Below, piece by piece: positions 63,573 to 64,000 of a stretch of 64,000 nt of DNA. The notes under the pieces are model-generated. The model ran no database searches. It was not told where the DNA came from and worked only from the letters and a program-made list of their open reading frames with translations. A program made the translations under genes and the position numbers. The DNA is from Phylloscopus collybita (taxonomy: Eukaryota; Chordata; Aves; Passeriformes; Phylloscopidae). The stretch covers positions 4,388,501-4,452,500 of the forward strand of contig JAJNNQ010000023.1 in assembly GCA_027886175.1 (NCBI GenBank), given 5' to 3'. Position 1 is the first letter of the stretch. Each line of letters begins with the position of its first letter.

Positions 63573-64000
63573 CTGTGTGGGGAGAAAAACCAAGTGAAGA
63601 TGGGCTGTGAAGGTGACAAGGTCCTTTCCACCTACCAAAGACCTACCAGGTGAAAGGGGACAGTTCCTGATGGACTATTCCTGTCAGGGAATCTCCTGAA
63701 GGTCAGTGACCAGCTCATGTGAGCACAAACCAGTCATCCCCAGAATTTCTGGTAGCATTTACGTTTCCTGTTTTAGCCACAAAGTTCATTGCTAAGAAGA
63801 AACACTCCAGGCACAGGGAGCACTCAGCCTCCCATGCAAAATACTCCCTCAGTGCTTGAGGCTGAGACACAGGTTTCACTTTGTGTCATTATAAATAGGC
63901 TGCTAAAGGTTTCAGAGGGACATAAAAGTTTTCCCCTGAGCTTGGAGGCTGCAAGGTACAGGACACCCAAAACTAGCACTGGATTGTCTCTCTGCAGATG

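Larger units (their letters stand above)
57709..64000 (-). other. Remaining MYO15B introns and right flank
   Basis: Introns longer than 300 bp here are 58092-58676, 58754-59128, 59206-59558, 60563-60876, 61267-61667, 62098-62568 and 62939-63456. In 63573-64000 I see no exon. Nothing but a 23-bp duplication near 62273 was recognised in these. Confidence 0.7.

Overview
The window looks like a bird nuclear chromosome, probably a passerine. A CR1 LINE 3' end lies antisense at about 22.77-22.98 kb, and two solo-LTR-like sequences match bird endogenous retroviruses as I remember them. Genes are intron-rich with GT-AG splicing, and CpG islands mark the promoters. The gene order MYO15B - RECQL5 (SMIM5 and SMIM6 nested inside) - SAP30BP matches human 17q25.1 and what I recall of chicken chromosome 18. 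Species and chromosome are inferences. I rebuilt the gene models by hand from splice sites, intron phase and remembered human family members. No searches were run.

Layout. (1) 1-13.23 kb, minus strand: the 5' end of SAP30BP. Three coding exons lie at 13117-13231, 12849-12958 and 9942-9989, and the rest of the gene runs off the left edge. (2) 13.0-13.95 kb: a CpG-rich head-to-head promoter shared by SAP30BP and RECQL5, with a full RFX X-box and a palindromic CRE. (3) 13.95-52.19 kb, plus strand: complete RECQL5, 19 coding exons joining in frame to 1038 codons plus stop, with a poly(A) signal at 52163. (4) Intron 7 of RECQL5 (21799-43383, 21.6 kb) holds two small membrane-protein genes on the opposite strand: SMIM5 (28977-30605, two coding exons, 82 aa) and SMIM6/endoregulin (23764-23982, 72 aa). 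It also holds a CpG island, a TATA/AP-1 promoter-like site, a CR1 element, an LTR and several homopolymer tracts. (5) 52.47-64 kb, minus strand: the 3' end of MYO15B, 23 exons covering the end of FERM1, the SH3, MyTH4-2 and FERM2, running off the right edge. It converges tail-to-tail with RECQL5, with only about 0.3 kb between the inferred cleavage sites.

The genes do not form one pathway. RECQL5 is a nuclear DNA helicase that restrains RNA polymerase II and recombination. SAP30BP is a nuclear co-repressor and splicing factor. SMIM5 and SMIM6 are single-pass micropeptides, SMIM6 being a SERCA calcium-pump regulator. MYO15B is an unconventional myosin tail. The most interesting points are the nested micropeptide genes, a RECQL5 intron-7 donor whose first bases make a stop codon that would yield a 409-residue helicase-only product, and a GC-AG intron in MYO15B. 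I found no clearly undescribed gene system, and most open reading frames outside these genes look like chance or repeat-derived frames.
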